50,457 bases of DNA from an uncultured Prevotellaceae bacterium (GTDB lineage Bacteria > Bacteroidota > Bacteroidia > Bacteroidales > Bacteroidaceae): positions 1 through 50,457 of the forward strand of contig CACZBS010000027.1 in the NCBI GenBank assembly GCA_902779455.1. Reading direction: 5' to 3'. How positions within the stretch are numbered: the first letter of the stretch is position 1; each line of letters begins with the position of its first letter. This document shows, piece by piece, positions 15,793-26,216 of the stretch. The position numbers and the translations under genes were made by a program. Below the pieces are notes generated by a model. That model did not search any database. It had not been told where the DNA came from and saw only the letters and a list, made by a program, of their open reading frames with translations.

Positions 15793-17670
15793 ATGAATGC
15801 AAGAACTCTATTGATGTCATTGGCCATGATGCTCACGACGACAGCATCGGCCAAGATTGTACACACACTGGGCGACTCCACCATGGCACCCTACGAAGAG
15901 GAGGCCACCGTCACCCGCGGCTGGGGCATGTACTTCGGACAATTCCTCACCGGCGGCTGGACCAGCATCAACTATGCCAAGGGCGGACGCGACTCCTACG
16001 GCGGCTACGACGAACTCTGGCAGACGGCCAAGAAGAAAGTGGAGCCGGGCGACTATGTCATCGTCTCGTTTGCACACAACGACGAGAAGAACGGCGGCAT
16101 GGACGGCCGACAGCTGCGCGACTACTACCTCAGCATCGGCGACCAGGCCAAGGCCGACGCCGTCGACCTGCGTGGCAGCATCCCCTCGACCACCTACAGG
16201 GAGAACCTGAAGAAAATCTGCGACGAGGTGCGCCAGCTTGGCGCACAGCCCATCCTCGTGGGAGCCGTCTGCCGCAGCTACTTCACCGGCAACAGCATCC
16301 GGCGCAACGGCCGCCACGACCTGGGCGACTCTTTTTCTATTCTCACCGAGCATGGGCCCACAACAGGCAACAAGGTGGCAGACGACGACCACCGCATGGA
16401 CTACACCTACCACATGGAGCAACTGGCTCAGGAAGAGGACATCCCCTTCATCAACCTCACCGAGGCGACGGCCCGGCTCTACGAGAGCTACGGCCCGACG
16501 AAGTGCAACGGCATGCTGTTCGACGGTCAGGGGTCGACCCACTTCAACACCACGGGCGCCCTGCTCGTGGCCCGCACCTGTGCACAGCTGATGAAGGAGC
16601 AGGGCATCCTCTCCGAGCACATCGCCATTCCCGAGGACCTGTCGGTGACGCCCCTCGACGGCAACTTTGGACAGGCTTACGTCGGTCAGACGCTGAGCAA
16701 GGAATTTACGCTCAGCGGATTCGCCCTGCAGCCAGAGAGCGGACAGGTCAGCATCAGCGCCACCGACGGCATTGAGCTATCGACCGACAAGACCAGCTGG
16801 CAGTCCACGCTCAGCGTCAGCTATCAGGCCTCGACCCTCATTCAGCTGTTCTATGCCCGGGTGACGATCGCCGACAGCACGCCCCTGGAGGGACGCATCA
16901 CCATCGCCTCGGGCGACAAGACCATCGAGATTCCCGTCGCGGCCTCAGCCGTCGTGCTGGAGGGTGGCACTGAGGTCACTGCCTACTGGCGGCTGGAGCA
17001 GGACGACAGCTACACCCTCGATGGTCCAGCCACCATCACACCCGAAAGCTGGACGGGCATGTACGTGCAACGCTATGCCAACCCTAACGCCAAGACGGTA
17101 TGGCCCGAATGGACCGGCTTCGACGCCAGCCGTAAGACGCAGCGCAACCTGCTCACTGGCGACAACTGGCCTGCCGACGAGATCGACGACAACCCCGACC
17201 GCTACATCCAGTGGGGCATCAAGCCCGCTGACGGCATGAAGCTCGACATCGACCAGATCTCGCTATTCGTCACGGGCTGCGGCGGCAACGGCATGTGCTG
17301 CCACGTCTACTACTCGACCGACAACTTCGAGACCCGCACCACCATCTTCGAGATGAACAAGATGCCCGCCAACAACCCGCAGTGGGTGGAGGCCAAGCCG
17401 GTGCTCACCATAGGACCCGGACAGGAGCTGCTGGTGCGCGTCTATCCCTGGTACAATGGTGCCGCCACGGGCAAGACCATCTGTCTCTCCGACCTCACCA
17501 TCCACGGCATGGCCAGCGGGGCCGCTACCGAAGGCATCAGCAAAATAATGAACAATGAACTAAGAACTATGAACTCATACGACCTTCAGGGCCGCCCTTT
17601 CGCTGAGCCTCGGCACGGCATCGTCCTTGTCCGCGCCGAAGGAGGACCGACAAAGAAAATCATTCACTAA
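15793..17670 (+). CDS. Secreted rhamnogalacturonan acetylesterase-like SGNH esterase (CE12 type)
   Basis: A 625-residue protein with signal peptide (to ~TTTASA). Residues ~22-280 form an SGNH hydrolase: S29 in LGDSTMAPY (block I), KGGRDS (block II), SFAHND (block III) and STHFNTTGA with H250 (block V). CE12 enzymes remove acetyl groups from rhamnogalacturonan I or related pectins. In family members the catalytic Asp usually stands three residues before the His; here that position is Gly247 and the closest Asp is D244, so the triad geometry should be checked. Residues ~290-600 are beta-rich accessory modules. The C-terminus has a SYDLQGRPF tail preceded by a repeat-derived KIMNNELRTMN linker. 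The CE8 gene follows after 33 nt, probably in one operon. Confidence 0.85.
   Translation: MNARTLLMSLAMMLTTTASAKIVHTLGDSTMAPYEEEATVTRGWGMYFGQFLTGGWTSINYAKGGRDSYGGYDELWQTAKKKVEPGDYVIVSFAHNDEKNGGMDGRQLRDYYLSIGDQAKADAVDLRGSIPSTTYRENLKKICDEVRQLGAQPILVGAVCRSYFTGNSIRRNGRHDLGDSFSILTEHGPTTGNKVADDDHRMDYTYHMEQLAQEEDIPFINLTEATARLYESYGPTKCNGMLFDGQGSTHFNTTGALLVARTCAQLMKEQGILSEHIAIPEDLSVTPLDGNFGQAYVGQTLSKEFTLSGFALQPESGQVSISATDGIELSTDKTSWQSTLSVSYQASTLIQLFYARVTIADSTPLEGRITIASGDKTIEIPVAASAVVLEGGTEVTAYWRLEQDDSYTLDGPATITPESWTGMYVQRYANPNAKTVWPEWTGFDASRKTQRNLLTGDNWPADEIDDNPDRYIQWGIKPADGMKLDIDQISLFVTGCGGNGMCCHVYYSTDNFETRTTIFEMNKMPANNPQWVEAKPVLTIGPGQELLVRVYPWYNGAATGKTICLSDLTIHGMASGAATEGISKIMNNELRTMNSYDLQGRPFAEPRHGIVLVRAEGGPTKKIIH
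17546..17575 (+). repeat. ATGAACAATGAAC-type repeat before the C-terminal tail of CE12
   Basis: Repeated AATGAAC/AAGAACT words, in frame, encoding MNNELRTMNS directly before YDLQGR. Counterpart of 11757-11789 in the CE8 gene. Confidence 0.65.
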
Positions 17671-17703
17671 TACATTTATATTATTAACTAAAACAACAAA
17701 TCT

Positions 17704-20700
17704 ATGAAACAGACAAAGCTTTTCATCGCCTGCCTGACCGCTCTCCTCTCATGGACAGCCGCGCAGACGAAGGCCGACCCAGTGAAGCTGGCCAGCTGGA
17801 CGTTCGAAACGGGCTACACCGTAGCCGACAACGTCTACACGCCCAGTACAGCTGACTGGGCCGAAGTGAGTGCCCAATGGTTCAATGCGGGTCAGCCGAT
17901 GATTGTGGCCAACGAAGCCGTCGGAACCGCTGCCGACTACATCATCACCGGTCGCACCGCACGCTACTGGCAACTCTGTTCCGGCTGGAACAACCACGTC
18001 TTCCGTGTGGTCAACGACACCGAGGCCAGCAACATGACCTCACTGACCGATGCCTCGCAGCACGCCAATTACTACGAGGTGCAGTTCCCCACCAAGGGCT
18101 ATAAGAACATCAGCCTCTCACTGGCCTGCTCCTACGGCGGCAATGCCGAGGCCATGCTGCAGGCAGTCGTCAGCACCGACGACGGCAAGACCTGGACAGA
18201 ATGTGGTGAATACAAAACCGCCGGCACATGGTGGACCTACAACGACGGAACCATCAGCGTTCCCGCCGTCAATAAGGACAAAGCCATCGTCAGGCTCCTT
18301 TTTGCCAACGGCTTCAGTTCCAACTGGAACCTCGACTACCTCACCATCAACGGCGAGGAATATGTGGCTAACCCCAACGCCATCAGCCTGCCTGCCGAAG
18401 ATCCGTTAGACCTCTCGCTGGCTACGCTGGTGAACGGCGTCATCAAGACCGACGGCGTCGACGACCCGCAGTTCGATTCCTTCCGCAATCCCGGTTCGGC
18501 TACGTTTGCGCTGAACAACACCGTTGACGGTGCCGTCTATCAGATTTCATTGGGTGCCGCTACGGCCAATGCCGGCAACACGCTGCGCCTCGTCATCACC
18601 GACGACGCCACTGGTCGAACCGAACTGGACAAGACCATCAGCGTCGAAGCCAACGGATGGCAGAACTTCAAGACCTACACCGTGACCACTGCCCAGATGG
18701 CCGAAGGCGAGAAGACCTTCGTCGTCAACTTCCTCAGCGGTGGCGGCTACACGTCGAATGTTAACAACATCGTCTTCAGCGAACTGGAGGTGGGCGACCT
18801 CTGCCTGCTCACCACGGAGGTCACTCCCGCCGGTGCCGGACAGGTGACGTCGGCCAGTACGCTCTATGCGCCGGGTGCTGAAGTCACCATCACGGCCACA
18901 GCCAATAAAGGCTATGAATTCAGCTGCTGGCTGGACGCAGAAGGCAACAAGATTTCGGAGGACAATCCCTACACCTTTACTATTGAAGAGAACACCAGCA
19001 TCGTGGCTTCGTTCAGCGAAGTGGAAGTGGTGAACGTCATACCCACCACGGCAGAAACGCCTTGGGTGATGGAGAACGGCGAACTACACGGCTCGCGCGC
19101 CTCGTTCGGCTCCGACCATCACATCGACTGGATGAACAATGGCGACTATGCCGTCTATAAGATTGACAACCGGATGAATGCCTCCTACTACGACGTCAGT
19201 TTCACCGCCGGCACGACCCAGCCTAACGTGAGCATCAACTTTGTCATAACGAATGCTGAAGGCCTGGAAGTATGCAACGAGACGGTCGACATCGAGAACA
19301 ACGGCAACTGGGACAGCGCCTCGAAGAGCTACTCACTACGTACGGGTGAGATGCTGAAGGGTCGCTACGTCATGACAATCAACTTCAACTCTGTCGGTGG
19401 CAACGGCACCACGGCCAACATCAACAACTTCGCGTTCAACGGCAAAGAGAAGTTCGTGGCTGAGACGCTCGAGGGCGAGTCGGCCACCATCACGTTCCCC
19501 TTCAATCAGGGCAGCGAAGGTCAGGTGGCCACGTTCGACGAGGCCTCGGCTCCCTACTTCAAGACCAGCTATGTGGAGCATGGCGACAACCTGACGCTGA
19601 AGGATGCCAACAGCGGCCAGACGCGCTTCCAGCCCGTCAACAGCAATGAGGGCGGCGCCAACGACGGCAACCGCATCGACTTCATGGTGATTCCCGTGGC
19701 CGGACTGAAGTTCCTGCCTACGAACGTCAGGTTCAAGACCACCCGCTTCGGCACCGACGGCGGCAAGGTGGACGTCAGTTGGATCAATTCCGACGGCACG
19801 ACCTCGACCATCGCTACGGCCGTGACGCCCGCCCGCAACAATGCTACGCCAAACGTCACCGAATTCGACGAGCCCATCGACAACGCGAAGCCGTGCGACG
19901 GCCTCTGCGGCCTGCGCCTGAACCTCTACGGTCTGGGCAATTCAAAGCAGGTTGGCTTCGCCGACATCATCATCGAGGGTGAGCTCTCGGGCACGACGCA
20001 GGATGTGGCCCACTATACGCTCAACGTGAAGTTAGAAAGCGACGAGGCCGGCAAACTGACCATCACGCCGAACGCCACTGAGTTTGACGAGGGCGACGAG
20101 GTGTCGGTCAGCGTTCAGGAGAGCTTCGGCTATCACTTCACCGCCTGGGTCGACGCTGAGGGCAACGAAGTCTCGACCGAGAATCCCTTCACGTTCACCA
20201 TGACGGCCGACACGGACCTGACAGCCACCTTCACAAAGAGCAACACCTATGCCCTGAACCTGACCCTCACTGAAGGGGCTCGTGACAATCTGGTGCAGAT
20301 TCAGCCCGAGGGCACCATGATTGACGGCAAGCGCATGTATGAGGAGGGCCAGGACGTGAAGCTCACGGCCCTGTCGAACAAGGTGCTCACGTTCATCGGA
20401 TGGGAGGACAACACCACCGACATTGAGCGCACCATCCATATTGACAGCGACAAGTATCTCACAGCCAATTTCTCAGCCGAAGACTACATCGTGGGATGGG
20501 ACTTCTACTATGACCAGCCCGCTCAGGAGCGTGCCGCCGACTACAAGAGCGACTCTGAGAACGCCGGACTGCTCTCGCTGCACAACGACAACGGCGAGAC
20601 CAGCGGATGGCTGACACGCGGCATCGGCAACGGCGCCGAAAACGGCCGTTGGGCTGCCCGCATCTGGAAGCTCCGCTCGCAGGGGCTCTATTTCGAGGCT

Positions 20701-22662
20701 TCGTTCTCTACCAAGGGCTACAAGAACATCAAGGTGACGAGCTCGCTGGGTTGCAGCTACAACACCTACAGCGTCAACAACCTGCAGTATTCTGTCGACG
20801 GAGTGAACTATACCACCGTCGAAACCTTCAACATCACCGGCTCGGGCTGGTTCGACAAGGAGGACGTCGCCCTTGGCAGCGATGCCGACGAGCAGGAGCG
20901 CGTCTACGTTCGCTGGATGCCCGACCGCGACAGCGAGCTGGTGGGCAATGACACCGACTACGACGGTCTGGCCATCACTGACATCTTCGTCACCGCCGAC
21001 GCCGGCACACTGGCCGACGAGGAGGCTGTGCTGGTGAGCAGCAATCCCGAGCAGGGGGCTGAAGGCGTCAGCGCCAACGGCTCAGTCATCCTCACCTTCG
21101 ACAAGAAGATCAAGGCCGGCAAGGGCTGTGCCACTCTCAACGGCAAGCAAATCGAGCCCATCATCAGCGGCAAGAGCGCCGTCTTCAAGTACATCGGGCT
21201 CGACTATGCCACCGAATATGCTTTCGAAATGCCTGAAGGCGTACTGCTCAGCCGCAGCGGACAGCCCGTTGCTGCCGCCACCATCCGCTTCACCACGATG
21301 GAGCGCCGTCAGCCCGCAGCGCGCCTCTACGACGCCGTCGTCGACGCCAACGGCACCGCACCCTCCGGTTTCGCCGGTGGGGTCTACAAGACCGTCCAGG
21401 CAGCCATCGACGCGGCTCCCGCTGACCGTGCCCTGCCTTGGCTCATCTTCATCAAGAACGGCGAGTATAAAGGTCATGTGAACATCCCGGCCAACAAGTC
21501 CTACATTCACCTGATCGGACAGAACCGCGACAAGACCGTCATCATGAACGATGCCCTCTCGGGCGGCGACACCTCGGTAGGCACTGACCTCGGCGCCACG
21601 CTCACCGTGAAGTCTGGCAACGACTTCTTCGAGAACCTGACCATCGAGAACAGCTGGGGACACGAGAAACAGGCCGGTCCGCAGGCACTGGCACTCAACA
21701 CCATGGGCGACCGCATCGCCCTGAACGGGGTGCGCCTGCTCTCCTATCAGGACACCTGGATCACCACTTCGACCTCGAACAACCGCCACTACATCAAGAA
21801 CTCGCTCATCGAGGGTGCCGTCGACTTCATCTACAACAGTGGCAACGTCTATCTGGACGGTGATACGCTCGAAATCAACCGACCCAGCGGCGGCTTCATC
21901 GTCGCTCCTTCGCATGGTGCCGACGTGAAGTGGGGCTACGTCTTCATGAACAACGTGCTGCGGCCCATCAAGGGCATGAACGTCACCGACGTCTGGCTCG
22001 GACGCCCCTGGCACAACTCGCCCAAGACGGTCTTCATCAACCTGCAGACCTTCATCAACATCCCTGCTGCTGGCTGGTACGAGACGATGGGCGGTCTGCC
22101 CGCTCTGTGGGCCGACTATAACACGGTCGATGCAGAGGGGAACCCCGTCGACCTCTCACAGCGACGCGACACCTATTATTATACTGACGACGATGGTAAT
22201 CGTGTCTACGGTAAGGCCAAGAACTACCTCACCGCTGAGGAGGCTGCCGAGTACACCCTGAAGAACGTCTGCAGCGGCGACGACAACTGGCAGCCAGACC
22301 TGATGTGCGAGGCCTGCGAGGCTCCCGTCACGACTGTGCTCGACGGCAAGATCAGCTGGGAGGCCGTGCCTTACGCCATCTGCTACGTTGTCACTTGTGG
22401 CGACGAGGTGGTCGGTTTCACCACCGACACCGAGTTTGCCACCGAGGCTGGCGCCGACTATAAAGTGCAGGCCGTCAACGAGTTCGGCGGACTGTCGAAG
22501 TTCAGCACGAAGGACACCGCTGTCGGCATCACTACGCTGAAGCAGCAGGCGACCGCCACTCAGACCGTCTTCACGCCCGACGGCAAGCGCGCCGGTCAGT
22601 CCACCCGCGGCCTCGTCATCATTCGCCACGAGGACGGCACGGTGAGCAAGTCTGTCAAATGA
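17704..22662 (+). CDS. Large secreted pectin methylesterase (CE8) with CBM-like and Ig-like modules
   Basis: A 1652-residue protein with signal peptide (~1-24). Residues ~30-440 contain beta-sandwich modules and a bacterial-repeat domain (TPAGAGQVTSAST). Residues ~445-580 resemble a CBM6/CBM35-like sandwich (ENGELHGSRASF). A second bacterial-repeat region lies at ~770-850, another sandwich at ~920-1095, a Big_5 Ig-like domain at ~1100-1200, and the CE8 helix at ~1210-1520. CE8 residues seen: Q1349-D1350 in SYQDTW, D1374 in GAVDFIYNSG, R1434/W1436 in WLGRPW. It de-methylates pectin; the extra modules suggest a substrate or surface anchoring role. The C-terminus lacks the clear YDLQGR form but ends in a basic, tail-like segment (FTPDGKRAGQ). 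Shares ~33 nt spacing with CE12 and has no promoter of its own. Confidence 0.88.
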   Translation: MKQTKLFIACLTALLSWTAAQTKADPVKLASWTFETGYTVADNVYTPSTADWAEVSAQWFNAGQPMIVANEAVGTAADYIITGRTARYWQLCSGWNNHVFRVVNDTEASNMTSLTDASQHANYYEVQFPTKGYKNISLSLACSYGGNAEAMLQAVVSTDDGKTWTECGEYKTAGTWWTYNDGTISVPAVNKDKAIVRLLFANGFSSNWNLDYLTINGEEYVANPNAISLPAEDPLDLSLATLVNGVIKTDGVDDPQFDSFRNPGSATFALNNTVDGAVYQISLGAATANAGNTLRLVITDDATGRTELDKTISVEANGWQNFKTYTVTTAQMAEGEKTFVVNFLSGGGYTSNVNNIVFSELEVGDLCLLTTEVTPAGAGQVTSASTLYAPGAEVTITATANKGYEFSCWLDAEGNKISEDNPYTFTIEENTSIVASFSEVEVVNVIPTTAETPWVMENGELHGSRASFGSDHHIDWMNNGDYAVYKIDNRMNASYYDVSFTAGTTQPNVSINFVITNAEGLEVCNETVDIENNGNWDSASKSYSLRTGEMLKGRYVMTINFNSVGGNGTTANINNFAFNGKEKFVAETLEGESATITFPFNQGSEGQVATFDEASAPYFKTSYVEHGDNLTLKDANSGQTRFQPVNSNEGGANDGNRIDFMVIPVAGLKFLPTNVRFKTTRFGTDGGKVDVSWINSDGTTSTIATAVTPARNNATPNVTEFDEPIDNAKPCDGLCGLRLNLYGLGNSKQVGFADIIIEGELSGTTQDVAHYTLNVKLESDEAGKLTITPNATEFDEGDEVSVSVQESFGYHFTAWVDAEGNEVSTENPFTFTMTADTDLTATFTKSNTYALNLTLTEGARDNLVQIQPEGTMIDGKRMYEEGQDVKLTALSNKVLTFIGWEDNTTDIERTIHIDSDKYLTANFSAEDYIVGWDFYYDQPAQERAADYKSDSENAGLLSLHNDNGETSGWLTRGIGNGAENGRWAARIWKLRSQGLYFEASFSTKGYKNIKVTSSLGCSYNTYSVNNLQYSVDGVNYTTVETFNITGSGWFDKEDVALGSDADEQERVYVRWMPDRDSELVGNDTDYDGLAITDIFVTADAGTLADEEAVLVSSNPEQGAEGVSANGSVILTFDKKIKAGKGCATLNGKQIEPIISGKSAVFKYIGLDYATEYAFEMPEGVLLSRSGQPVAAATIRFTTMERRQPAARLYDAVVDANGTAPSGFAGGVYKTVQAAIDAAPADRALPWLIFIKNGEYKGHVNIPANKSYIHLIGQNRDKTVIMNDALSGGDTSVGTDLGATLTVKSGNDFFENLTIENSWGHEKQAGPQALALNTMGDRIALNGVRLLSYQDTWITTSTSNNRHYIKNSLIEGAVDFIYNSGNVYLDGDTLEINRPSGGFIVAPSHGADVKWGYVFMNNVLRPIKGMNVTDVWLGRPWHNSPKTVFINLQTFINIPAAGWYETMGGLPALWADYNTVDAEGNPVDLSQRRDTYYYTDDDGNRVYGKAKNYLTAEEAAEYTLKNVCSGDDNWQPDLMCEACEAPVTTVLDGKISWEAVPYAICYVVTCGDEVVGFTTDTEFATEAGADYKVQAVNEFGGLSKFSTKDTAVGITTLKQQATATQTVFTPDGKRAGQSTRGLVIIRHEDGTVSKSVK

Positions 22663-22798
22663 CGCCCCGTCAGCTTCCCCCCCTCTTCCAAGAGGCTGTG
22701 TCAAAATGAATGGATACGCTAAAGCGTGAAAAACAAGCAAAACACTCCCCTCCAAGGCGCTCGAGCTCTGCTCGCTTGCTACCGAAGGGACACAAGAA

Positions 22799-22850
22799 AG
22801 GTCTAACTCTACTCCCCGCCTAAAAAAGGCGGGGAGTATTAATTAGACCT
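22799..22850 (+). terminator. Terminator downstream of the CE8 gene
   Basis: Perfect 10-bp stem ACTCCCCGCC (22811-22820) / GGCGGGGAGT (22828-22837) with a TAAAAAA loop, embedded in a wider inverted repeat (AGGTCTAA ... TTAGACCT). Probably ends the CE12-CE8 transcript and may be a member of the G/C-rich palindromes seen elsewhere. Apart from this and the purD promoter, the 470-nt gap 22663-23134 shows no gene. Confidence 0.65.
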
Positions 22851-23093
22851 GCAAGCCAAGAGAAAAGGGTGACATATCCTAACCTTTGCAATGCGTATTA
22901 AAAACCACCGAGAGCGCAACTGAAATCATTTTTCACGGCATGAAATAGTTATTTCGCCATGCGTAGTGTTTGCAAACTCACCTGCTGGTCTTTTTTCCGG
23001 AATTCCCATGCCATGATTGTGCCTGCTGCGGTGTCATTGCCGCCTTTTTGCTTTTTTTATCTATTGCGCTGTCGTATTTCGGATTTTTTTTCT

Positions 23094-23101
23094 TACTTTT
23101 G
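23094..23101 (+). promoter_or_regulatory. -7 box of purD
   Basis: TACTTTTG 33 nt before the purD ATG, following a T-rich stretch. No good -33 box. Confidence 0.5.
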
Positions 23102-23134
23102 CACGCATATTGAATCAATAACCCATAAAACGTT

Positions 23135-24406
23135 ATGAAGATCTTACTCTTAGGCAGCGGCGGCCGCGAGCACGCACTGGCATGGAAGACGGCTCAAAGC
23201 GAGCGAGTGGAGAAACTGTTCATCGCCCCCGGCAACCCCGGCACGGCCCAGGTGGGCACGAACGTCAACATCAAGGCTGACGACTTCGAGGCCATCAAGC
23301 AATTCGTCTGCGACGAGCACATCGACATGGTCGTCGTAGGTCCAGAGGACCCGCTGGTGAAGGGCATCTACGACGAGCTGAAGCAGGACGAGCGCACGGC
23401 CCACGTCGCCGTCATCGGCCCGTCGAAGGCCGGCGCCGTGCTCGAGGGCTCTAAGGACTTTGCCAAGCGATTCATGCAGCGCCACCACATCCCCACGGCC
23501 CGCTATGAGACGTTCGACGGCGAGCACCTCGACGAGGGTCTCCGCTTCCTCGAGACGCTCCAGCCCCCCTACGTGCTGAAGGCCGACGGTCTCTGTGCCG
23601 GCAAGGGCGTGCTCATCCTGCCGACGCTCGACGAGGCCTGTAAGGAGCTCCGTGAGATGCTTGGCGGCATGTTCGGCAATGCATCTTCGCGCGTGGTCAT
23701 CGAGGAGTTCCTCAGCGGCATTGAGTGCTCCGTCTTCGTGCTGACCGACGGCGAGCACTACAAGATTCTGCCCGAGGCCAAGGACTACAAGCGCATCGGC
23801 GAGGGCGACCAGGGCCTCAACACGGGCGGCATGGGCTCCGTCTCGCCCGTCCCGTTCGCCACGAAGGAGTGGATGCAGAAAGTGGAAGACCGCATCATCC
23901 GTCCGACTGTGCTTGGACTGAAAGATGAGGGTATCGTCTATAAAGGCTTCATTTTCTTTGGGTTAATCAACGTCGGCGGCGAGCCGATGGTCATCGAATA
24001 CAACTGCCGCATGGGCGACCCCGAGACCGAGTCGGTCATGCTGCGACTGAAGTCTGACATCGTCGACCTCTTCGAGGGCGTGGCCAAGGGCGACCTCGAC
24101 CGCCGGCCCATCACGTTCGACGAGCGGGCTGCCGTCTGCGTCATGCTCGTCTCGGGCGGCTATCCGCAGAGCTACAAGAAGGGCTATCCCATCAGTGGCA
24201 TCGACCAGGTGGAGGGCAGCGTCGTCTTTCATGCCGGCACGGCCCTGAACGCCGACGGACAGGTGGTCACCTCCGGCGGCCGCGTCATCGCCGTCTCGTC
24301 CTATGGCAAGGACAAAGCCGAAGCCCTGCGCCGCTCGTTCGAGGGCGCCAAGAAGATTGCGTTCACTGACAAGTATTTCCGTCGCGACATCGGCGCCGAC
24401 CTGTGA
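23135..24406 (+). CDS. purD: Phosphoribosylamine-glycine ligase
   Basis: A 423-residue cytoplasmic ATP-grasp enzyme for step two of purine synthesis: 5-phosphoribosylamine + glycine + ATP to GAR. The N-terminus [17 protein letters not shown] is diagnostic. GPEDPLVKG, the ATP-grasp segment [14 protein letters not shown], the conserved [18 protein letters not shown] loop and the metal site [10 protein letters not shown] are all present. Length is normal. The next gene starts at a GTG overlapping the stop codon (GTGA), indicating translational coupling with a membrane protein. Confidence 0.97.
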   Translation: MKILLLGSGGREHALAWKTAQSERVEKLFIAPGNPGTAQVGTNVNIKADDFEAIKQFVCDEHIDMVVVGPEDPLVKGIYDELKQDERTAHVAVIGPSKAGAVLEGSKDFAKRFMQRHHIPTARYETFDGEHLDEGLRFLETLQPPYVLKADGLCAGKGVLILPTLDEACKELREMLGGMFGNASSRVVIEEFLSGIECSVFVLTDGEHYKILPEAKDYKRIGEGDQGLNTGGMGSVSPVPFATKEWMQKVEDRIIRPTVLGLKDEGIVYKGFIFFGLINVGGEPMVIEYNCRMGDPETESVMLRLKSDIVDLFEGVAKGDLDRRPITFDERAAVCVMLVSGGYPQSYKKGYPISGIDQVEGSVVFHAGTALNADGQVVTSGGRVIAVSSYGKDKAEALRRSFEGAKKIAFTDKYFRRDIGADL

Positions 24407-25350
24407 AAAGACTCCAGAACAAGATAGCCGAGAGCGGACTGCTGCTGCCCGCGGCCGCCCTCGTCGGCGTCGTCTCAGTGGCTGCCAGCCTGCTGGGGGC
24501 CCTGCCCACGTATGAGGGCTGGGCCTCGCTGGCGTGCTTTGCCCTGACGGCCTATATCATGGTCGAGATGAGCAACGCCAACGCACTGATCCGTGTGCGC
24601 AGCCGCATGGTGACCAGCACGTTCATCATCCTCTCAGCCGCGGCGGGATTCCTCATCGGGCCCATCCCGCCCGTGGTCACCCAGCTCTCCTTCGTTGCCG
24701 CCAGCCTCATCATCTTCACCACCTATCAGGACCGTCAGGCTTGGGGGCGCACCTTCTACGCCTTCTTCTTCATCGGACTGGCCTCGTGTACCTTCGTCCA
24801 GACGTTCCTGCTCGTTCCCCTACTGTGGATTCTCATGGCCACACAGCTCCAGTCGCTGAGCTGGCGATCATGGATGGCGTCGCTGCTGGGCATCGCCACC
24901 CCCTACTGGCTCATGCTCCCCTGGCTCATCTTCGAGGGCGACTTCACCCTATGGACAGCCCACGTCGAACGTCTCATGACGCTCCACACGCCGTTCGACC
25001 TCTCCGTCGTCAGTCTCCCGCAGATCCTCATCTTCGTCTTCACCCTCGTCCTCAGCATCATCGGCATGGGCCACTTCTGGAGCCGCAGCTATGAGGACAA
25101 GATCCGCATCCGGCTGCTCTACGGTCTCTTCACGACGATGACCCTCGCCTGTGCCGTCATGCTCGTCGTCCAGCCGCAGCACTATGCCACGCTGATGCGA
25201 CTCATGATCGTCTTTGCCAGTCCCCTCATCGCCCACTTCTTCACCCTCACCTCGTCACGGCTGACAGGCATCCTCTTCATCGTCGCCATCGTCCTGGCCG
25301 CCATCATCGGCGTGCTCACCCAGATCTGGCCCTTCATCGCCACCCCATGA
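24403..25350 (+). CDS. Multi-pass membrane protein of unknown function
   Basis: A 315-residue very hydrophobic protein starting at GTG, which overlaps the purD stop. About seven to eight membrane helices are visible (for instance [20 protein letters not shown], and a C-terminal [16 protein letters not shown]). No catalytic motif is recognised. The coupling to purD and to the YqaA-like gene downstream (ATGA overlap at 25347) indicates one operon. I do not recognise the family. Confidence 0.8.
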   Translation: MKRLQNKIAESGLLLPAAALVGVVSVAASLLGALPTYEGWASLACFALTAYIMVEMSNANALIRVRSRMVTSTFIILSAAAGFLIGPIPPVVTQLSFVAASLIIFTTYQDRQAWGRTFYAFFFIGLASCTFVQTFLLVPLLWILMATQLQSLSWRSWMASLLGIATPYWLMLPWLIFEGDFTLWTAHVERLMTLHTPFDLSVVSLPQILIFVFTLVLSIIGMGHFWSRSYEDKIRIRLLYGLFTTMTLACAVMLVVQPQHYATLMRLMIVFASPLIAHFFTLTSSRLTGILFIVAIVLAAIIGVLTQIWPFIATP

Positions 25351-25790
25351 CCGACCTGCTCGTGCAATATGGCTACTGGGGCATGCTCGCCGCCGCCTTC
25401 CTTGCCGGCAGCTTCTTCCCCTTCTCCAGCGAGGCCGTCATGCTGGCCCTGCTGGCCACCGGGCTCGACACCTGGCAGCTCGTCGTCTACGGCACCATGG
25501 GCAACGTGCTCGGCTCCGTCGTCAACTACGTCATCGGGCGCATGGGGCGCATGGAGTGGATCGAGCGCTATCTGCACGTCAAGCCCGAGAGCCTGCGGAA
25601 GGCCGAGCGCTTCATGGCCGGTCGCGGCGCATGGATGGGCTTCTTCGCATTCCTGCCCGTCCTCGGCACCGCCATCGTCATCGTCCTCGGACTCATGCGA
25701 GCCAACCCCCTGATCACCCTCGTCAGCATCGCCTTGGGCAAGTTCCTCCGCTACCTGCTCCTACTCTACGGCGCCGACCTGATCATCTGA
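25347..25790 (+). CDS. YqaA/DedA-like small membrane protein (VTT domain)
   Basis: 147 residues. The segment YGYWGMLAAAFLAGSFFPFSSEAVMLAL followed by GNVLGSVVNYVIGR resembles YqaA-type VTT (SNARE-associated/DedA) proteins: an initial re-entrant segment with an acidic residue, G-N-x-x-G, and two C-terminal helices. Such proteins are linked to lipid scrambling or membrane homeostasis; a specific function cannot be assigned. Start overlaps the preceding stop. The 3' end overlaps the convergent HU-like gene by 30 nt. Confidence 0.8.
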   Translation: MTDLLVQYGYWGMLAAAFLAGSFFPFSSEAVMLALLATGLDTWQLVVYGTMGNVLGSVVNYVIGRMGRMEWIERYLHVKPESLRKAERFMAGRGAWMGFFAFLPVLGTAIVIVLGLMRANPLITLVSIALGKFLRYLLLLYGADLII

Positions 25791-26216
25791 CGCGTCGTCG
25801 TCTGACGGGTCGGCCACCCAGAACTTCAGGCCCTCCAACAGCGGATAGCGCATGCGGCGCGAGCCCGGCTCGCGATGGCCGACGGGCAGGAATCGGCAGA
25901 GGATGCGCTTGATGTGGCGGCGGGGGTCGAAGTCCTCCGGACTGTCGAACAGCTCGCTGCGCACCGAATAGCTGAAGCGTCCCAGGTCGCCCAGCACCAC
26001 CGTGTGGCCGTTAGCCATCTGCTGCTTCATCACGTCGACCACGTCGATGAGCACCGCCAGGGCCGTGCCCCGCGACATGCCGGCACGCCGTGCCAGCAGC
26101 TTCGAGATGTCGTCGAGGTCGACCTCTTCCATTTTCTTCGTCTTGGCAAACCATTTGCCGTCGATCTCCTTGTTCTTGCTGTCCTTGTGTCTGTAGAGTT
26201 TCAATGCGATTGCCAT
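25761..26216 (-). CDS. HU-like DNA-binding protein (Bacteroidota HU-family)
   Basis: 151 residues. Residues 1-125 match the Bacteroidota HU-like family: an N-terminal extension (IALKLYRHKDSKNKEIDGKW), a helical dimerisation region (ISKLLARRAGMSRGTALAVL) and the HU beta-arm region (VVLGDLGRFSYSVRSE). The C-terminal ~25 residues are an acidic low-complexity tail. Probably a nucleoid-associated or phase-specific DNA-bending protein. The 3' end overlaps the convergent membrane gene. The leader carries small inverted repeats (26278-26297, 26330-26344) that might be operator sites. Confidence 0.8.
   Translation of the reverse strand: MAIALKLYRHKDSKNKEIDGKWFAKTKKMEEVDLDDISKLLARRAGMSRGTALAVLIDVVDVMKQQMANGHTVVLGDLGRFSYSVRSELFDSPEDFDPRRHIKRILCRFLPVGHREPGSRRMRYPLLEGLKFWVADPSDDDASDDQVGAVE

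Noticed and set aside
1193-22662. Full polysaccharide utilisation locus with SusC/SusD
   Set aside because: No TonB-dependent receptor or SusD-like gene is present; only enzymes and a regulator.
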